Origin: Platycnemis pennipes
Lineage: Eukaryota; Arthropoda; Insecta; Odonata; Platycnemididae
Direction: 5' to 3'
DNA length: 64,000 nucleotides
NCBI GenBank assembly: GCA_933228895.1
Contig: OW121856.1
Coordinates: 106,057,027-106,121,026, forward strand
In this document: positions 41,995-53,474 of the stretch, piece by piece
How positions within the stretch are numbered: position 1 is the first letter of the stretch
How the letters are laid out: the number at the start of each line of letters is the position of its first letter
Notes under the pieces: model-generated
What the model saw: only the letters and a program-made list of their open reading frames with translations
Databases searched by the model: none
What the model was told of the DNA's origin: nothing
Program-made: the position numbers and the translations under genes

Positions 41995-42981
41995 CACAAT
42001 CACATTTAGAAGAATAGAGCGAAAAGCGGAGGAGTTCCTGAATGAGGACCAATTCGGGTTCAGAAGAAACAAGTGCACAAGAGAAGCGATTTTGGCCCTC
42101 AGGCTACTTATAGAGAAAAGAATAGAGAAGAATCTACCGACGTTTGTTGTATATTTGGAGAAGGCATTTGACAACGTGGATTGGAAAATGATGCTAAAGG
42201 TTCTGAAAGAAATTGGAGTACCATGCAATGACCGGAGAGTTATCCACAGCTTGTATAAAAACCAGGTGGCCTTAATCAAATCAGGACCCAGCAGTACAGA
42301 AACAAGCATAAAGAAAGGAGTGAGGCAAGGATGTGCACTGTCTCCCGTATTATTCAATGTCTACATTGAGAAAGTCATCCAATAAGTCAAAGAAAAGTCT
42401 CCAGGAGTGAATATCCACGGGGAGAAAATCAGCATGCTACGATTCGCCGATGACATAGCATTCATGGCAGAAACAGAAGGAGATTTAAATAAGACACTAG
42501 GAAATGTGGAAAGAACAATGACCAGATATCATCTGAAGATCAATAAAAAGAAAACTAAGGTATTGGTATGAAGTAGGAGAAAAGAAGCCAGAAACAACGC
42601 TAAATTAGGAAAACAAAAAATCGAGGAGATGGAAGAGTTCTGTTACCTGGGATGCCGAGTAACCAGCGATGGACGAAGTGAAAGAAAAATTGCCTGTACA
42701 ATAGCCCAGGCGAAATTGTATTTGAACTAAAGAAGATTTTGCTTACAGCCGCAAATACAAGGGTGGAAGTGAGGATTTCATTAAAACAAACATCTGGAGC
42801 ATTGGCAGATGTTTGTTTTAATGAAATATATGGCAGCGAATCATGGATATTGGCAGCATCAGAGAAGTCAAGGCTGGATGCGTTTGAGATGTGGTGCTAC
42901 CGAAGAATGAAGATAAAATGGATCGCCCGAGTGACAAACGAAGAGCTCCTAAGAAGAGTGGGAGAAAGAGGTCTCTACTGA
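41990..42981 (+). pseudogene. RTE-1 reverse transcriptase remnant
   Basis: Open from 41990 to 42385, then stops at VIQ*, KVLV* and LYLN*. Motif A reads VYLEKAFD where RTE-type enzymes normally have VDFEKAFD, so the first catalytic aspartate is replaced (YL for VD-type residues). Motifs B and C are intact. The frame shifts around 42730-42830, next to the palindrome. Confidence 0.85.
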
Positions 42982-43234
42982 AAACCCTAAAATGAAGACG
43001 GGATAACTTAATTGGCCATATCTTGAAACACGATGGCCTGATGAAGACAATCGTCGAGGGAAAAGTGAACGGGAAGAATGGATAAGGCAGGTATCGTATT
43101 AGATACATGGGACAGGGCATGAAGTATGTAAAAGAGAGGATCTACGTCTATATGATGAGGTTGGCCGATAGAAGAATTGAGTGGATGGCTGCGTCAAACC
43201 AATCCTAAGATTGTTGGCCGATGATGATGATGAT
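41995..43234 (+). mobile_element. RTE-1 LINE, long copy with RT domain
   Basis: Plus strand: RRIERKAEEFLNEDQFGFRR, motif A region (VVYLEKAFDNVDWKMML), YKNQVALIKSGPS, motif B (GVRQGCALSPVLFNVYIEK), motif C (LRFADDIAFMAE), KINKKKTKVLV, FCYLGCRVTSDGRS, then the ESWILAASEKSRLDAFEMWC domain and the C-terminal blocks. It ends AATCCTAAGATTGTTGGCCG and TGATGATGATGATGA. The 5' part with the endonuclease is missing. A 22-bp perfect inverted repeat replaces normal sequence at 42775-42827. Confidence 0.9.
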
Positions 43235-43294
43235 AAAGTATAAATCTAAACCGGCCTTAAGGAATGAAATTAACTTCAAAAGGAAGTTAAAACC
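43235..43294. other. Spacer
   Basis: Sixty bases between the RTE-1 tail and a LINE-A2 tail. Confidence 0.3.
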
Positions 43295-43402
43295 TCATCT
43301 ACATCTACATCTACACGATACCCTGCAAGCCACCGCGAGGGTGTGTGGCAGGGGGTGAAGGTCACCAAGCATTCACTACTAGCATGCAAGCAAGCAACTA
43401 AA
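43295..43402 (-). repeat. LINE-A2 3' end only
   Basis: TCATCTACATCTACATCTAC tail, the hairpin with a GCGAG loop, and 45 bases of 3'UTR (AAGGTCACCAAGCATTCACT). A very short 5'-truncated insertion. Confidence 0.85.
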
Positions 43403-43929
43403 CCTTATTTTCCACAGCCTCCATTACATAGCCAAAGGGAAATTAACAAACGCCGATGAAATATATGTCGGATACGATTCCATAAACGTTCATGTTCAAT
43501 GCTCGAGACATCTCCGTAGGTCCATTGAAAACGCAATGATCGGCACGAGCTAGGTGTGCCTTATTCCTTCCCAGGGACCCACTTTCTGGCTTCATTTTGG
43601 ATCACAGGCTAGCATGCAAATGGCTCAACCTCGTATACATTGTATCGTTTTTGATGCGCGAATTTTGGCACAGGATTGGTGCTTAAAGTCGCATGGAATT
43701 GTATTTGAAAGCAATGAGTAATTCCGCGTAGGTTTTTTTTCTCCAAATAGTAAACATTTATTAAAAATAGCCTATAAAAATTATCAAAGCTCAAAAAGCT
43801 CCACTGCTACACATGGTATTAATGCACGATGCATGTTTTAGCTCCAACTAAAATTAACACTACTATGTTCAAAGAACCTACGGCTGCAAACTAGGAAGCA
43901 CTTCATCAAAGCATTCCTATGGATCGTGG
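43403..43929. other. No recognised feature
   Basis: Unique-looking sequence. Confidence 0.4.
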
Positions 43930-44352
43930 CAGTCTATGGATCAGAGACATGAAACATCGGGAAAGCAGACCAACGAAGAATTGAAGCCTTCGAAACATGG
44001 TGCTGGAGGATAATGTTGAAGATTAAATGGACAGATAAAGTGAGGAACGAAGAACTGTACAGAAGAGCAGTTGAATAAAGGACAATATGGAAAACCCTAC
44101 GGCAAAGAAGAACCAGATGGATTGGACATACCTTGAGGCACAGTGAATTAATTATAAATATAAAAGAAGGGAATATTGAAGGGAAGGTCCCGCGAGGAAG
44201 ACCAAGGGACAAGTATACAGGGCAAATAAAGAAGGACGTGAAAGAGAAAACATACCAGGGCGTGAGGGAACTAACACTGAATAGGGCAGAATGGAGGGCT
44301 GTAGTAAACCAATACTAGGATTGAAATACTGATGATGATGATGATGATGATG
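43930..44352 (+). mobile_element. RTE-2, diverged RTE-type LINE 3' end
   Basis: Plus strand: RRIEAFETWCWRRMLKIKWT, DKVRNEELYRRAVE, RTRWIGHTLRHSE, KVPRGRPRDKYTGQIKKDVK, ELTLNRAEWRAVVNQY, stop, AATACTAGGATTGAAATACT and a long TGATGATGATGATGATGATG tail. The block order matches RTE-1 but residues differ throughout, so this is a separate subfamily. A stop follows RRAVE. Confidence 0.8.
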
Positions 44353-44353
44353 T

Positions 44354-44518
44354 ATTAATATTCAATCTCTTAATTACTATGTAGATACTAACAATCTAGT
44401 TGCATGTGACCCTATAGGTATCAGCCTGTTTGCGTGCCAGTAGTTGGTGATGTTGGTGATGTTCTCCCCTTGCCACACACCCTCGCGGTGGCTTGCAGGG
44501 TATCGCATAGATGTAGTC
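44354..44518 (+). mobile_element. LINE-A2 3' end abutting the RTE-2 tail
   Basis: Starts TATTAATATTCAATC, then ACTAACAATCTAGTTGCATG, a short GTTGGTGATGTTGGTGATG duplication, the hairpin (CCTTGCCACACACC, GGTGGCTTGCAGGG) and ATAGATGTAG. It joins the RTE-2 tail without a spacer. Confidence 0.8.
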
Positions 44519-45277
44519 TTTTTATAGGCTCCTACTCTTTTTCTGCTCGTGGAGTCCTCTGCTACTGCCAAGCATGGCGCGTAGTCCGCCCGATTATGGA
44601 CCAACTTCACAGAACGCGTCGTAAAATGAGCACTAACTGTTTTTTTAAATATATCAACTCGATAAATAATTTGACATGAAAAATTAATATCAATCATTAG
44701 AAATCTACAGAACAGAACACCAATAAAGATGTGAGTGATAAAGTGATAAAGATTATTAGTGATAAAGGTTATTAGTGATAAAGATTATTTTAGGAAAAAT
44801 ACCAAGGGAAAGTACCCTCTTCTGCGATTTTGGACCACGCAAAGACCATTGCGGTGCCTACATCTTTGAGCTCTTTAAACTATGCGTACTTTCACCTTAT
44901 CTTACTATACAATTCATTAATGGACCAGATCTGTAACAATCCTGTCGGAAGATTAATTTGTCGCTTCTAAAGTTATGAAACATAAAATTCTATTGGTGCA
45001 AAGGAAAACTTGTGACTACGATTACAATTTCTTGAGCGTCAGTCCTGCCCAATGTAAGATATTCCAACAAGGTTTTACTTAAAAAAATATTGATAGAGAT
45101 TCCAACAGTATTCAATTTTTGAGTCCTTTTTTAAGCGTCTTCGCTCAACTCTTCGCTTTGTGTGGTGTAACTGCCGTCACTTATTTTAGGATATTCACGA
45201 AATATTTCGCCTTATTTTTGGCGGCACAACTTTTGAAAACAATAGTAGTCTCCGATTTAGGATAAATTGATTGGAAT
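44519..45277. other. No recognised gene; small tandem patch
   Basis: 44733-44790 contains about three imperfect copies of a TTATTAGTGATAAAGA-type unit. The rest is AT-rich. Confidence 0.4.
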
Positions 45278-45835
45278 AGGACGAAGTAGGAAAGAAATAG
45301 TCAGTTGAATAGCCCAGGCAAAGAGGGCATCTTTTCAAAAGAAGAATCTACTTACAGCTGGAAATACAAGCGAAGAAGTAAGGAAACAGTTCATCAGAAC
45401 ATACATCTGGAGCATGTTTCTTTACGGTGGTGAGGCATGGACGATGACAGCAGCGGAGAAGAAAAGGGTAGAAGTATTCGAAATGTGGTGCTACAGAAGA
45501 ATGCTGAAGATTAAATGGATCGACGGAGTAAGTAACGAGGAAGCCCTAAGAGGAGTAGGAGAAAAGATAAGTCTGCTGAAAACTCTAAAAAGAAGAAGGG
45601 ACAACTTAATCGGCCATATCTTGAGACATGATGGCCTGATGAAGACTATCGTCGAGAGAAGAGTGAACGGGAAGATTGTAAAAGGCAGGTCTCGTATGAG
45701 ATACATGGGACAGGGCGTGAAGGATGTAAAAGAGAGGATCTACGTCTATATGATGAGGTTGACCGATAGAAGAATGGAGTGGAAAGCTGCTTCAAACCAA
45801 TCCTAGGAATGTTGACCAATTATGATGATGATGAT
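45278..45835 (+). mobile_element. RTE-1 LINE, 5'-truncated
   Basis: Plus strand: DNA for the GRSRKEIV and AQAKRASFQKKNLLTAGNTS segments, then one open 130-codon frame (45414-45806) from MFLYGGEAWTMTAAEKKR through KIKWIDGVSNEEALRGVG, NLIGHILRHDGLMKTIVERR and MGQGVKDVKERIYVYMMRL to WKAASNQS. It ends AATCCTAGGAATGTTGACC and TGATGATGATGAT. Only the C-terminal domain is present. Confidence 0.88.
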
Positions 45836-45841
45836 TGGAAA

Positions 45842-46009
45842 CAGGCGATACTTTGTGAAAAAGTGACATGGTGTAAGAAAAACTTGACGATGTATTTTTC
45901 ACGCTTCTAATTGAGTAAAACCCTACCGGCTTCGACGATCTCGTGTCATTGAAAAGGGCTTTACTCAAATAAAAAGTGTCAAAAATACATCGTCAAGTTT
46001 TTCTTACAC
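45842..46009. mobile_element. Small fold-back element (family F1), second copy
   Basis: Arms 45871-45906 and 45974-46009 are inverted and nearly perfect (GTGTAAGAAAAACTTGACG and its complement). The arms extend in a second block, TTGAGTAAAACCC against GGGCTTTACTCAA, around a short loop. The left extension (GGCGATACTTTGTGAAAAAG) matches that of the 15.1-kb element. It lies directly behind the RTE-1 tail. Target duplications are not visible, and the GAAACCGG-like block is mutated. Confidence 0.6.
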
Positions 46010-46762
46010 CTATTTAGGAGAAGAGAAGATACTGTTTTGATGATAAGGCGCATACATAGCATGTCCAATTACCAGAAATCAACAGTACTCTTGTGGGTGG
46101 TAAGGTGAAGGTGGATTTAGTGAGTAGCGTAAACCGGAATCGAACTCGCCTTTTTCCCTCCCTCCCGCCAATGAAGATCAAGAATCGTGGGCGTGCATTT
46201 CTTACGGCAGCTGTTTCTCCTCGGCGCTGTATCCGGCCGCTCGCAGTCAGGGCGGCCCACTTCCCCCTAAACACCGTGTGAAATGACTGCAGCCGTGCTT
46301 AATTAGTGCACAGCGGCGGCCTACCCTTTGACCCCCAGCGACTTCCAGACGAACTCTATCTGCGCTCCGGAATAGCTCTCCCCAGGCAGGGGTCAGAGGG
46401 TCAGCAGGAAGTTTGGCGGAGCGTCTTATCTGCATACCCTCCGAAGGCTCGAGGCTGTTTCTAAATCGATATTTCTCCCTCTTACGCAATGATTTCACAG
46501 CATGCGTTAGCCTCCTTCGAGACAACAGCTAGAAAATTATATTTTGTGCTTTTCTCACAAGTACCCACCGGCTAAGCAACGATCTGCAATGGGAAGACCG
46601 ATGGGAAGACGATGGCAAAAGAATAAGAAACCACACCACACGGGTGCAAACAAACAATCAGAACCTTGCATCAAAAGATGCCCCAGGCACTTCCTTGGGG
46701 TGTTTCGCGGTCCCACTGGTGAAGATGGTGATTTACCGTAAAATAAGTGTTCCTTAGGTATT
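46010..46762. other. CpG-rich region, no recognised gene
   Basis: 46130-46510 is CpG-rich with overlapping 60-92-codon open frames on both strands and no motif. Confidence 0.4.
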
Positions 46763-47350
46763 TCTACATCTACAACTACAGGATACCCTGCAAGCCACCG
46801 AAAGGGTGTGTGGCAGGGTGTGAATATCACCAAGCATGCACTACCGACATGCAAACAAGCAACTATAGGGTATCATGCAACTACATTGTTAGTATCAATA
46901 GTATTTAAGGGATTAATACATGCATCATGAACTACACACTACTCTAAAATATTTCACCTACCTATCCCTTTGCTATGCTGCCTATTCTGTTCTCTTATAG
47001 TACGGGGGAAAAATGCCATTTTGAATCTATCAGTACGACAATCTATCTCTCTAATCTTATTCATCTGGTCGAATCTAGCATAATATGCTGGTGTTTTTAA
47101 TATGTGCCTAACATCTTCAGAGAATCTATCCGATTTCAATTTCTCTAATAGATTTAATCTCTACTTTAACCTACGCTCTGATAATTATTCCAACCCTAAT
47201 TCTTGCATTAATTCTGAAACACTACTCAACCTATCGTAACACCTTTTAACGAACCTAGCTGCTCTACGCTGCACACTGTCTAGTTCTCTGATCAATTCGG
47301 ATCCTATACACTGGCCATATAGTCAAGGTGGGGCCTAACTAGTGAAAAGT
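46763..47350 (-). mobile_element. LINE-A2, 5'-truncated
   Basis: Minus strand: CTACATCTACAACTACAGG tail, hairpin with AAAG loop, full A2 3'UTR, then decayed RT C-terminal sequence (relics of FARFDQMNKIREIDCRTDRF and the QRRAARFVK block) to the SLVRPHLDYMASV-like region. No long frame. Confidence 0.82.
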
Positions 47351-47394
47351 AAAGAAAGATCTGGTGCTTTCCCGGCGTATCTGCTGCGTGAAGG

Positions 47395-47500
47395 TTTCTC
47401 GGGTCCTCCACCGGGTTAATTCGTCCATGTCCGCCGACGTTTCGATTCCCGACTCGGCAATCGTCTCCAGGGCTTCTAAATGAAGCCCTGAAGCATGGAA
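47395..47500 (-). repeat. Penelope-type terminal fragment with hammerhead-like hairpin
   Basis: On the minus strand: CCCTGGAGACGATTGCCG, CGGGAATCGAAACGTCGGC. CTGGAGA and GAAACGTC enclose a hairpin (CGATT...AATCG with an inner CCG/CGG). This matches the terminal motif class of the Penelope-like element at 16.75 kb. No coding part is attached. Confidence 0.5.
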
Positions 47501-47651
47501 AATTAAGTTCATATTAGCGACGACTTAATAATATTGAGATGTCGCGTAGCACGGAGACAGTTGAAAATCGCTCCTAGCCTTCCCTTCCCATCCTTGTACT
47601 CATCTCCCGGTCTGAAGCACCTATAAATAAGTAAGTAAGAATCCCACTCTC

Positions 47652-48364
47652 ATGTGCAAGAAATCAGCTACTATTCCCTCGTTCCACCTCATTTGGAATA
47701 CGTTACCTGTGTATAGGATCCTTACGAAATAGGCTTAAATAATAAACTTGAACGTGTGCAGCGAAAATCGGCAAAATTTGTAAATGGACGCTATGATAGC
47801 TTTATTAGAGTAACCAGTCTGTTAGATGAACAACTATGGGAATCATTGTCAGATCAAATGTTGACATATAGCCCATTAAGTCTTAATTAAATTCCAAGAT
47901 AATATTTTCACTGATGACGTTAAAAATATTTTCCAGCCTCCAACTTCATATGGTAGACTAGAACATGATCATAAAATTAGAAATATTGATTGCCCAATCG
48001 ACAGATTGAAAATGTCCTTCTTTCCTTGTACAATTAGGGATATGAATATCGGTATTATATTCTATTCTGTAGTCTTTTACATTCAATAGCATAAATACAA
48101 GTGGATAAGTTTATAAATTGATAGGATAAGTAGTTTCTAAATCGGCATGCTGGTCTAAGGACTCTAAGTTAACGCAACTAACAGTATGTTATTGCATGCT
48201 TGCTTTGCTATTTTAATCATTTGTTAAAATGTGAATTTTAGACTAAAATATAATTGCTAATACTTGTTATGCTTGATATATAATACATATTTTGTGTAAA
48301 TTCACTCCCTGATACACACATTTACGGTTCCTTGCAGGGCATTCTGCGGATGTAGATGTAAGTG
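47652..48364 (+). mobile_element. LINE-A1, diverged
   Basis: Plus strand: decayed RT C-terminal region (relics of ARNQLLFPRSTSFGIRY-type sequence and VQRKSAKFVNGRYDS), then ILKNIFQPPTSYGRLEHDHK-like DNA, a long A1 3'UTR with an inserted stretch near 48055-48130, the hairpin (CCCTGATACACACATTTACG) and GCGGATGTAGATGTAAG. Confidence 0.75.
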
Positions 48365-48777
48365 CGGGCCCAGAGTTGAACAACGCAGGAAAAAAATGAA
48401 GTTGTTAACCAACGACAACACCCGAGAGGTTTGTTTACAATATATAAAATATATACATATAATGAGGCAGGGAAAAATGACCTCAACTTGCGTACCCACC
48501 CAAGGATTTGCACATCTCCATTTGAAGTGCCTTTTAGTAAACATTCAGGACCGACGACAAAATACCAATCGATATTAGTATTTACACCTGTTTTTGTCTA
48601 CGTTCTAACAGTCATAATTTTATTCGTTGGCAAGGTTAATTAATTGAATATAGTGATATTGTAAGACTGATATTTGATAAGTGTGCTTAGACTCCTATCT
48701 GTATTGTGTATGTTTTGAATTTGCACAAGGGAAGTTTTTATTGCCAGAGGAAAACATAACTTGAACAGTGTTTATTG
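48365..48777. other. No recognised feature
   Basis: AT-rich unique sequence. Confidence 0.4.
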
Positions 48778-49280
48778 TCATCATTATCGTGCAACAATCC
48801 TAGATATGATTTGAAGTAACCCTCCATTCGATTCTTCTATCGGCCAGCCTCTTTATACTAACGTTAATTCCTCCCTTTTGCATCCTTCAAGACCCGTTCT
48901 ACATGTCTCATACGTGGCCTTCCTTTGCCATTCTCACCGTTCACTTTTCCCTCGACGATTGTCTTCAACAGGCCATCGCGTCTTAAGATATGGCCGAGTA
49001 CGTTATCCCGTCTTCATTTTAGAGTTTTCATCAGGCTTCTCTTTTCTTCCACTCTTCTTAAGACTTCTTCATTTGTTACTCGGTCGATCCATTTAATCTT
49101 CATCATTTTTCTGTAGCACTATATTTCGAAGGCCTTTTATTCTCCGCTGCTGTCATCGTCCATGCCTCACTGCCTGAAAGAACATTGTACGTTCTGATGA
49201 ATTTTTTCCTTACTTCTACAATTGTATATTCAGCTGTGCGCAGATTCTTCTATCGATAGAATATCCTCTTTGCGTGAGAA
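48778..49280 (-). mobile_element. RTE-1 LINE, 5'-truncated
   Basis: Minus strand with GTCATCATTATCGTGCAAC tail at the left, then DNA for RLADRRIEW, KGRPRMRHVERVLKDAK-like, GHILRRDGLLKTIVEGK-like, KIKWIDRVTNEEVLR and LTAG blocks in order. Several frameshifts. Confidence 0.8.
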
Positions 49281-49700
49281 CTTAAATTGAGAACCTTTGT
49301 TTAAGCTATTCATTTCAGCATTAAGACATTTTTTTCTGATTTCTTAAGAACTAATATTTTCATACCAGACAAATTCAAAATTTAAAGTGCTAAAATTGCA
49401 AATAAACGTAACAAGAAATTCATTGCATCTTAAACACTCATTTACTAAAAGCTGCAGAGCAACACAAAAAGAATTATTTTCTAACGTATGTTTTATTCGC
49501 TCAAGCATCCATTAAGGAAAAATAATAAATATTTCTCGAATCAGAGATTGATGATCCTCTGATTGTTGACCTGCTGATGTGATTTGTGAGCTTAACTTTG
49601 AATACATTGTTATTCGCAACCTGTATTGAGAAATTCCGGGTACCTACTAAGTGTGGTCCGCATTGGTTTTTATTTTCAGGCCGCAAATATATTTTATCTT
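49281..49700. other. No recognised feature
   Basis: AT-rich unique sequence. Confidence 0.4.
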
Positions 49701-50238
49701 ATGGGGGCGTTTACTCGGAACCTAAATCGCAATTTTGTACACAAAATCGCTGGATGGAAACGAAAAAAGAATGTTATTGAAAAAATTAATCTTCTAACCA
49801 CAACCATTCACTCATAAATCAAAAATTATAATAAGCAAAAGGTGACGCCCACCGAAAAAGCTGCTGTGATAACATTGACGTCATTTTCCTCCCGTCCTTG
49901 ACTGCTTTTCGGGGAAGGGAAGGGAGTGGAGGGGGGTTCTCGGAAGGTCTGCTCGCACATTTCTGTCGCAACTGCTCCTATTGGCAGAGTCATTTGTTTA
50001 CCCCCCTTTGCGATAAGGCGAGGTAGCTTAATGGGCTCAGTTGTGATTGGACGAAGTCGATATACGTCAGAGGTTGCACCACTCCCACTTTTCTGAAAGG
50101 GTTAAAAACATCAGTTTTTCGCCTCTTATAACTCGGGAAATAATTGACGGATCAAAAAACAGAAAAATACGGGTCTTTTTATTTTACAAACTCTATCAGA
50201 TTCGGCAATTTTAAAAAAATATGGTAAACGACCCCATT
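49701..50238 (-). repeat. MITE-1 copy
   Basis: Near-complete copy, plus strand reading ATGGGGGCGTTTACTCGG at the left and GGTAAACGACCCCATT at the right. CATTGACGTCATTTTCCTCC is intact; the other CRE is mutated to CGATATACGTCAG. Confidence 0.85.
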
Positions 50239-51404
50239 TCAACTCTTTTTCATTGTTTCGTTTCGCTTTCTTTTGCCCAATTCGCTCAGTTACATTGCCA
50301 CAGGAGGGCGCCATTTTTGGTTATCCATACATTCAAAAAACTTCTTCGGCTGGAGCAGTCGTTTGGAGATAGGGGAGTGACTCGGTTGTAACCCATGTCT
50401 TGGTTAAGTGCCCCCCTTCCCCTCGAGGAGTGTTAAAGCGTGCGTCTAACACCCCCCTCCCCTCCGCCGTCCGGCGTTTCCCAACACATCAGCCCTCGCC
50501 GCATGGAGCTGAGACTTAAGTACTGTTTAGTTGATAATAGTCATTTAAGACGCGTTCTAATTTGTATTCTCCTATTTCGTTCATATAATAAAATTAGTGA
50601 TCACTGTATCCACATTCATTTTTTACCCTATTCTTCCATTACGCATTTGAATTAGTGATCACTTTGTACTTCGGTTCACCTGGTAATTTTAACCTAATAT
50701 TTGTACCCCACGTTCTCATTTACTTCTTCGACTGAACTTCACCGGAAGAGCGTTGGGCTACTGACCGGAGGACCCGGCTCAACAAGAAAATATCCCCGGA
50801 AAAGACCTGTTACGCCAGAGCTATGTGATTTTCCGGGTACCAGAAGCAATAGCCATAGGTGGAACAAGGAAAAAAGTGAAGTCCTTCATATTGATATGTG
50901 GTTCTCACGAACCCTTTACCCTCTGCTCCGAGTTTAATCATTTCCTGCTAAACAGACTAGGATTAAGTACCATGGAAATGTGAGCATATCCAGTTGCTAA
51001 CAATATTTCTGCCTACACCAATGTCCGACCGGTAAAGAAGAGAAATTGTCCAAAAAACTAATTGAAATGGAGTCACACATTTCTTCATGATATTTTGACG
51101 TTCTAAAAAGTTATAATTGGGAAAAAGATCAATGAAATACTCTGCTTCGAAAAGACGAATAACAATGCTTAGATAATTTAATGATGGCTCCTTATGAATG
51201 TGAATATTTTTACAATATCGAGTCCTCCACAAATATCATTCGTTGCTAATATTTTTACCTGCTCTTTATTCATTTTACTGAGGTGCGTGTCTGAACTGGA
51301 CGTATAATGCCGAGATAGTCCACATTTATACCTAACAAGGAAATACTTTTCACAATCTACGTACAATGGTGTTGTTAATGTGGCTATTCAGTGAAGAACC
51401 TAGC
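50239..51404. other. No recognised feature
   Basis: Unique-looking sequence. Open frames of 60-89 codons have no motif. Confidence 0.45.
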
Positions 51405-51974
51405 AATGGGGTCGTGTACCATATTTTTTATTGCAGAATCTAATAGAGTTTACAGAATTCTTAGACCCATACTCTTCCGTTCTTCGATCCGTCCATTACT
51501 TCTCGAGTTATAAACGGCGAAAAACTGACGTTTTTAACGTTAACAATTAGCAGCGAAAAACTGATGTATAAAAGTCTTTTTGGAAAAGTGGGCGTGCAAA
51601 GGACTCGTACGTCATCCACTTCGTCCAATCACAACTGAGACCGCGAAGCTTCTTCGCCCAATCACAATGGAGGACAAAGATATGTCTCTGCCAATCGAAG
51701 TGGTTGCGACAGGATCTGTGCGAGGAGATCTTCCGACCCCACCTCCGCTCCCCTCCCTTTCCTTAAAAACAGTTAAGGACGGAACGTAGAGACGTAGATA
51801 TCTTAAACGCAGCTCGTTCGGTGGGTTTCACCTTTTGATTATTTTTATTTCTGATTTATGAGTGAATGACTCTGGTCAGAAGATTACTTCATTCAGTTAA
51901 AATTCATTTTTCGTTTCAAACTAACGATTTCGTGTACAAAATAGCGATTTCGGTTCAGAGTAAACGTACCCATT
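51405..51974 (+). repeat. MITE-1 copy, diverged
   Basis: AATGGGGTCGTGTACC at the left to GTAAACGTACCCATT at the right. A short internal duplication near 51515-51570 repeats the GGCGAAAAACTGA block. CRE sites are eroded. It directly adjoins the region leading into TIR-3 copy 2. Confidence 0.8.
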
Positions 51975-52014
51975 CTTTTTCTTAGTGCTTCCTCTTGCGT
52001 CACGACTTGGAGAT

Positions 52015-52409
52015 ACACGATAGCCAAGGTAACAGAGTCTTCCTTTACGCACGAAATTTAAGCTTCCACGAGATTAATCGCCCAACTCATCATTATTGCA
52101 CTTTATTCACTACCTAAGGAGTTGAGTGCAAACATAAACACCCAACTCAATCATCAACAACCTATTTAATTGCTAGAATTCCCCAGGCAGTTCGTTGCCG
52201 TTACATCTGCACCATCTAGTGAGAGAAATTAACTTCAAACTTGCGCGAACACATGTATCAGATTAGAACATGTTCTAATTTGCTCGCATGCGTTCGCGCA
52301 GTGGCGCTGCCTGTCCTCATAAGTCGTCGCTTTACACGGTGCAATATATTTCTTGCGCAAGTGTTCTCGCAACAGCCTGCGCAGTATCAATGACCGTGTA
52401 AAACGGCCT
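52015..52409 (-). mobile_element. TIR-3 copy 2 (one-ended, PIF/Harbinger-like)
   Basis: On the minus strand it starts AGGCCGTTTTACACGG next to TTA (52410-52412) and matches 62399-62802 for about 390 bp in inverted orientation, including GAACATGTTCTAATTTGCTC-type sequence and CACCTAGTGAGAG-like blocks. The other terminus is missing. A non-coding relic. Confidence 0.75.
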
Positions 52410-52427
52410 TTAGATTGGACATCAAGT

Positions 52428-52963
52428 ATAGAGCTACCAAGGATTTGTTGCAGTGCTCAGTGTAGAGCAGTTAGGTTCGTTAAAAGGTGGTACGATCGGT
52501 TGAGTAGAGTTTCAGAATTAATAAAAGAATTAGGGCGGGAATCATTATCAGAGCGTAGGTTAAAGTTCAGATAAAATGTATTAGAGAAATTTCAATCAAT
52601 AGCTTTACTGAAGATGTTAGGCACATATTAAAAAAAAACAGCGCATTATGCTAGATTCGACCAGATAAATAAAATTAGAGACATAGATTGTCGTACCGAT
52701 AGATTCAAAAATGGCATTTTTTCCCCGTCCTATAAGAGAACAGAATAGGCAGCATAGCAAAGGGATAGGTAGGGGAAATATTTTGGAGTATTCTGTAGTG
52801 TACGATGCATGTATTAATCCCTTAAATACAGATACAAACAATTTAATTGCATGAGACACTAAAGTTGCTTGTTTGCATGTTAGTAGTGCATGCTTGGTGA
52901 TCTTCATCTCCTGCCACACACCCTCGCGGTGGCTTGCAGGGTATCGTGTAGATGTAGATGTTG
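52428..52963 (+). mobile_element. LINE-A2, 5'-truncated
   Basis: Plus strand: CRAVRFVKRWYDRLSRVSEL, LGRESLSERRLKFR, decayed NKIRDIDCRTDRF-like DNA, AATAGGCAGCATAGC, A2 3'UTR, hairpin (CTGCCACACACCCTCGCGG) and GTGTAGATGTAGATG. Its 5' end lies 20 bp from the TIR-3 relic. Confidence 0.87.
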
Positions 52964-53474
52964 CCACTTTTAGCGTGAGTAGCTCTATGTTACTACGAGC
53001 CGAGAGCACTGCAAAAGTAATAAAACGAAAGTAAGTCAGCGAAATAATCCAGACACGGGGATATCCGGCCGGGAGATCGAAGGGGTCGTAAGAAGCCCAG
53101 ACGACGCGTCCGAATGCCTCGCTCGCCTAACGCAGAGTCCGTCGGTGCGTTATCGCCGGCAGACACTTCAAAGGGCACTCCGGACCTAAGAGCCACTCAG
53201 CCCTCTCCTGCTCTTCGTCTCAACGCGGCCCTTAATCGCCGTTATTACCATTAAGGGGCGCGGATTGCTGGAGAGGGCCCGCACGCGCCGTGGTCACGTG
53301 CGTGGCTACCACAAGGGTGTGCGCTGGGCCGTGAAACACTTCACTGCTGCCTGGCAACCAAGCAAGCGACTGGCGGGCTGAGGAATTTGACGACTACTCG
53401 GCCCAGGGAACTCAGAAGTCATCACGAGAATCTATTAAATGCATCGAGGAAACGAGAAGGAATATTCAGCTGCA
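52964..53474. other. CpG-rich region, no recognised gene
   Basis: 53040-53380 is CpG-rich with short open frames only. Confidence 0.4.
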
